Source of the DNA: Sphingomonadaceae bacterium
GTDB lineage: Bacteria; Pseudomonadota; Alphaproteobacteria; Sphingomonadales; Sphingomonadaceae
Assembly (NCBI GenBank): GCA_014380205.1
Contig: JACMKH010000025.1
Coordinates: forward strand, 1 to 7,155
Direction: 5' to 3'
Length of the DNA stretch: 7,155 nt
Positions 6,174 to 7,155 of the stretch are shown here, in pieces (positions within the stretch are counted from its first letter, which is position 1; each line of letters begins with the position of its first letter). The position numbers were made by a program, and so were the translations under genes. A model generated the notes under the pieces. That model was not told where the DNA came from. It worked only from the letters and a program-made list of their open reading frames with translations, and made no database searches.

Positions 6174-6270
6174 GGGTGGGAGCCGGAACGACCCGCGACG
6201 AATTCGTTACGGCTGCTTCCTTCCGGACCTGACCGGGTTGGCGATAGCCGCGTCCGCCCGACTCCCAGGG
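6174..6270 (-). ncRNA. ffs: Signal recognition particle RNA, small bacterial type (4.5S)
   Basis: The plus strand at 6210-6233 is the reverse complement of the near-invariant SRP RNA apical stem-loop. On the minus strand it reads GGTCAGGTCCGGAAGGAAG followed by CAGCC, with the GGAA tetraloop and the asymmetric loop that binds Ffh. The ends pair: GGGAGTCGG (6266-6258) with CCGGCTCCC (6186-6178), nine pairs including one G-U, which sets the hairpin at about 90-97 nucleotides. With Ffh and FtsY this RNA targets membrane proteins co-translationally. It sits 46 bases upstream of dnaX on the same strand, an arrangement I recall as common in Alphaproteobacteria. Exact ends are approximate. No T-run terminator follows, so the transcript may be processed or may read into dnaX. 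Confidence 0.93.
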
Positions 6271-6272
6271 GC

Positions 6273-6301
6273 GATATGGCCGCGCGCCGCGTCAAAGACA
6301 A
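6273..6301 (-). promoter_or_regulatory. ffs promoter
   Basis: On the minus strand TTGTCT (6301-6296), a 17-base spacer (6295-6279) and CATATC (6278-6273) form a plausible vegetative promoter. Initiation seven bases downstream would fall at about 6266, exactly where the paired terminal stem of the SRP RNA begins. That coincidence raises confidence. It lies in the short gap after the beta-lactamase stop codon (6314-6316). Confidence 0.6.
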
Positions 6302-6313
6302 GCTTGCGCGCGA

Positions 6314-7155
6314 TTAACGGGCGCCGAGTCGTTGGGCCGCGATCCGTCCGACCTGCGCCATCGCCGCGAAAACGGCATCCTCCTCGGCGGTCGGCCGATC
6401 GATGTAGACCGTCAGGATCGCGGTGTCCCGCCCCGGCGCGCGGATGATAGCGATATCGTTGTAGGCGGTGCCGCAGCTTCCCGTCTTGTCGCCGACGGGC
6501 CATTCGGGAGGGAGGCCGGCGCGGATTCGCTGGAGGCCGGTGGTGCTCGCCACCGTCCAGTCGAACAATCGTCCTCGATTCGTTTCGGACAGCGTGTCGC
6601 CCTCGATCAGCCGCCGCGTCAGCGCCGCCATCGCGGCGGGCGAGGTGGTGTCGCGCGGATCGCCGGGCACATTCTCGTTGAGCGTGGGCTCAGTGCGATC
6701 GAGGCGGGTGACCGCATCGCCGTTGGCGCGGATGAAGGCGGTGAGGCCCTCGGGTCCGTCGACGCGCGCGAGCAGGAGGTTGGCGGCGGTGTTGTCGCTG
6801 ATCGTAACGATTGCCTCCGTGAGCTGTCCCAAGGTCACGCGGCCCTCGGCGAGAAGCGGCTCCACAACCGGCGAATAGGGCACCATGTCGTCCCGCCCGA
6901 ACGTCACCACCTCATCGGGGCTCAGCCCTCCCTCCTCTTCCACGTCGAGTATCGCCGCGGCGAGCGCGAGCTTGAAGGTCGAGCACATCGCGAAGCGCTC
7001 GTTGGCGCGGTGCGACAACAGCGTCGCGCCTTCAGCGCCGAGCAACGCGACGCCGAGCCGCCCGCCGAGCCGTTGCTCGAGCGCGGCGAGATCGACCTCG
7101 GCCTGGATTCCCGAGCGGCAGCTTCGCGAGATCTTTCTCCCACCCTTCCGCGAAG
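6314..7155 (-). CDS. Class A serine beta-lactamase (5' end unresolved)
   Basis: Periplasmic serine hydrolase that opens beta-lactam rings. All class A motifs are present (Ambler numbering by alignment in mind): Ser70-x-x-Lys73 in MCSTFK (Ser70 codon 6982-6980), Ser130-Asp-Asn in SDNTAAN, Glu166 in RTEPTLNENVPGD, and Lys234-Thr-Gly in VGDKTGSCG. Cysteines sit at 69 and 238 (6985-6983 and 6475-6473), the disulfide pair known from KPC, SME and NMC-A enzymes. Homology continues upstream of the TTG at 7045 through VDLAALEQRLGGRLGVALL, so 7045 is not the true start. The frame stays open to the right edge with no ATG, GTG or TTG and no visible signal peptide; coding character becomes poor beyond about 7108. 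No adjacent LysR-type regulator is visible. Family certain; spectrum and expression unknown. Confidence 0.88.
   Translation of the reverse strand, partial: SRKGGRKISRSCRSGIQAEVDLAALEQRLGGRLGVALLGAEGATLLSHRANERFAMCSTFKLALAAAILDVEEEGGLSPDEVVTFGRDDMVPYSPVVEPLLAEGRVTLGQLTEAIVTISDNTAANLLLARVDGPEGLTAFIRANGDAVTRLDRTEPTLNENVPGDPRDTTSPAAMAALTRRLIEGDTLSETNRGRLFDWTVASTTGLQRIRAGLPPEWPVGDKTGSCGTAYNDIAIIRAPGRDTAILTVYIDRPTAEEDAVFAAMAQVGRIAAQRLGAR

Noticed and set aside
6169..6447. Plus-strand open frame of 92 residues over ffs
   Set aside because: It is the complement of the conserved SRP RNA and of the beta-lactamase 3' end, so it is not coding.
1..7155. CRISPR arrays, tRNAs, insertion sequences, attachment sites, CIRCE elements
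   Set aside because: No spaced direct repeats, cloverleaf sequences, transposase motifs or CIRCE inverted repeats were seen on either strand.

Overview
The window looks like a chromosomal housekeeping segment from a GC-rich alphaproteobacterium, most likely of the order Sphingomonadales. The main clues are a ChpT-type histidine phosphotransferase (a CtrA-pathway protein confined to Alphaproteobacteria), the form of RpoH and MtgA, the SRP RNA-dnaX-ybaB order, and strong G/C bias at third codon positions. The lineage is judged from remembered family patterns, not from a search. I see no insertion sequence, integrase, tRNA, rRNA, CRISPR array or phage gene, and no gap between genes longer than about 120 bases.

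Layout. Positions 1-980 hold two minus-strand genes: a JAMM/M67 metallopeptidase and, downstream of it, chpT, which runs off the left edge. Diverging from them, with only 24 bases between the likely start codons, are plus-strand rluD (23S rRNA pseudouridine synthase) and then rpoH (heat-shock sigma factor). mtgA (monofunctional peptidoglycan glycosyltransferase) follows, also on the plus strand, after a perfect inverted repeat. From 3764 onward everything is on the minus strand. Read in transcription order from the right edge this is: a class A beta-lactamase (5' end not resolved), the small SRP RNA gene (ffs), dnaX, ybaB/ebfC overlapping dnaX by four bases, and a small single-pass membrane protein that converges on mtgA with one base between stop codons.

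How the genes fit together. dnaX and ebfC are translationally coupled and belong to replication and nucleoid or DNA-repair functions. ffs lies just upstream with its own recognisable promoter. rluD, rpoH, mtgA and the SRP RNA serve ribosome maturation, heat shock, cell-wall synthesis and membrane protein targeting. The beta-lactamase has the Cys69/Cys238 pair shared with known class A carbapenemases. The promoters of the divergent M67/rluD pair must lie inside each other's reading frames, and candidate promoters are visible there.

I found no convincing new multi-gene system. The points most worth a second look are the beta-lactamase (its cysteine pair and a reading-frame discontinuity at its 5' end), an AT-rich rare-codon island in rluD that carries an outward-facing promoter candidate, the rpoH leader, and the perfect dyad after rpoH.
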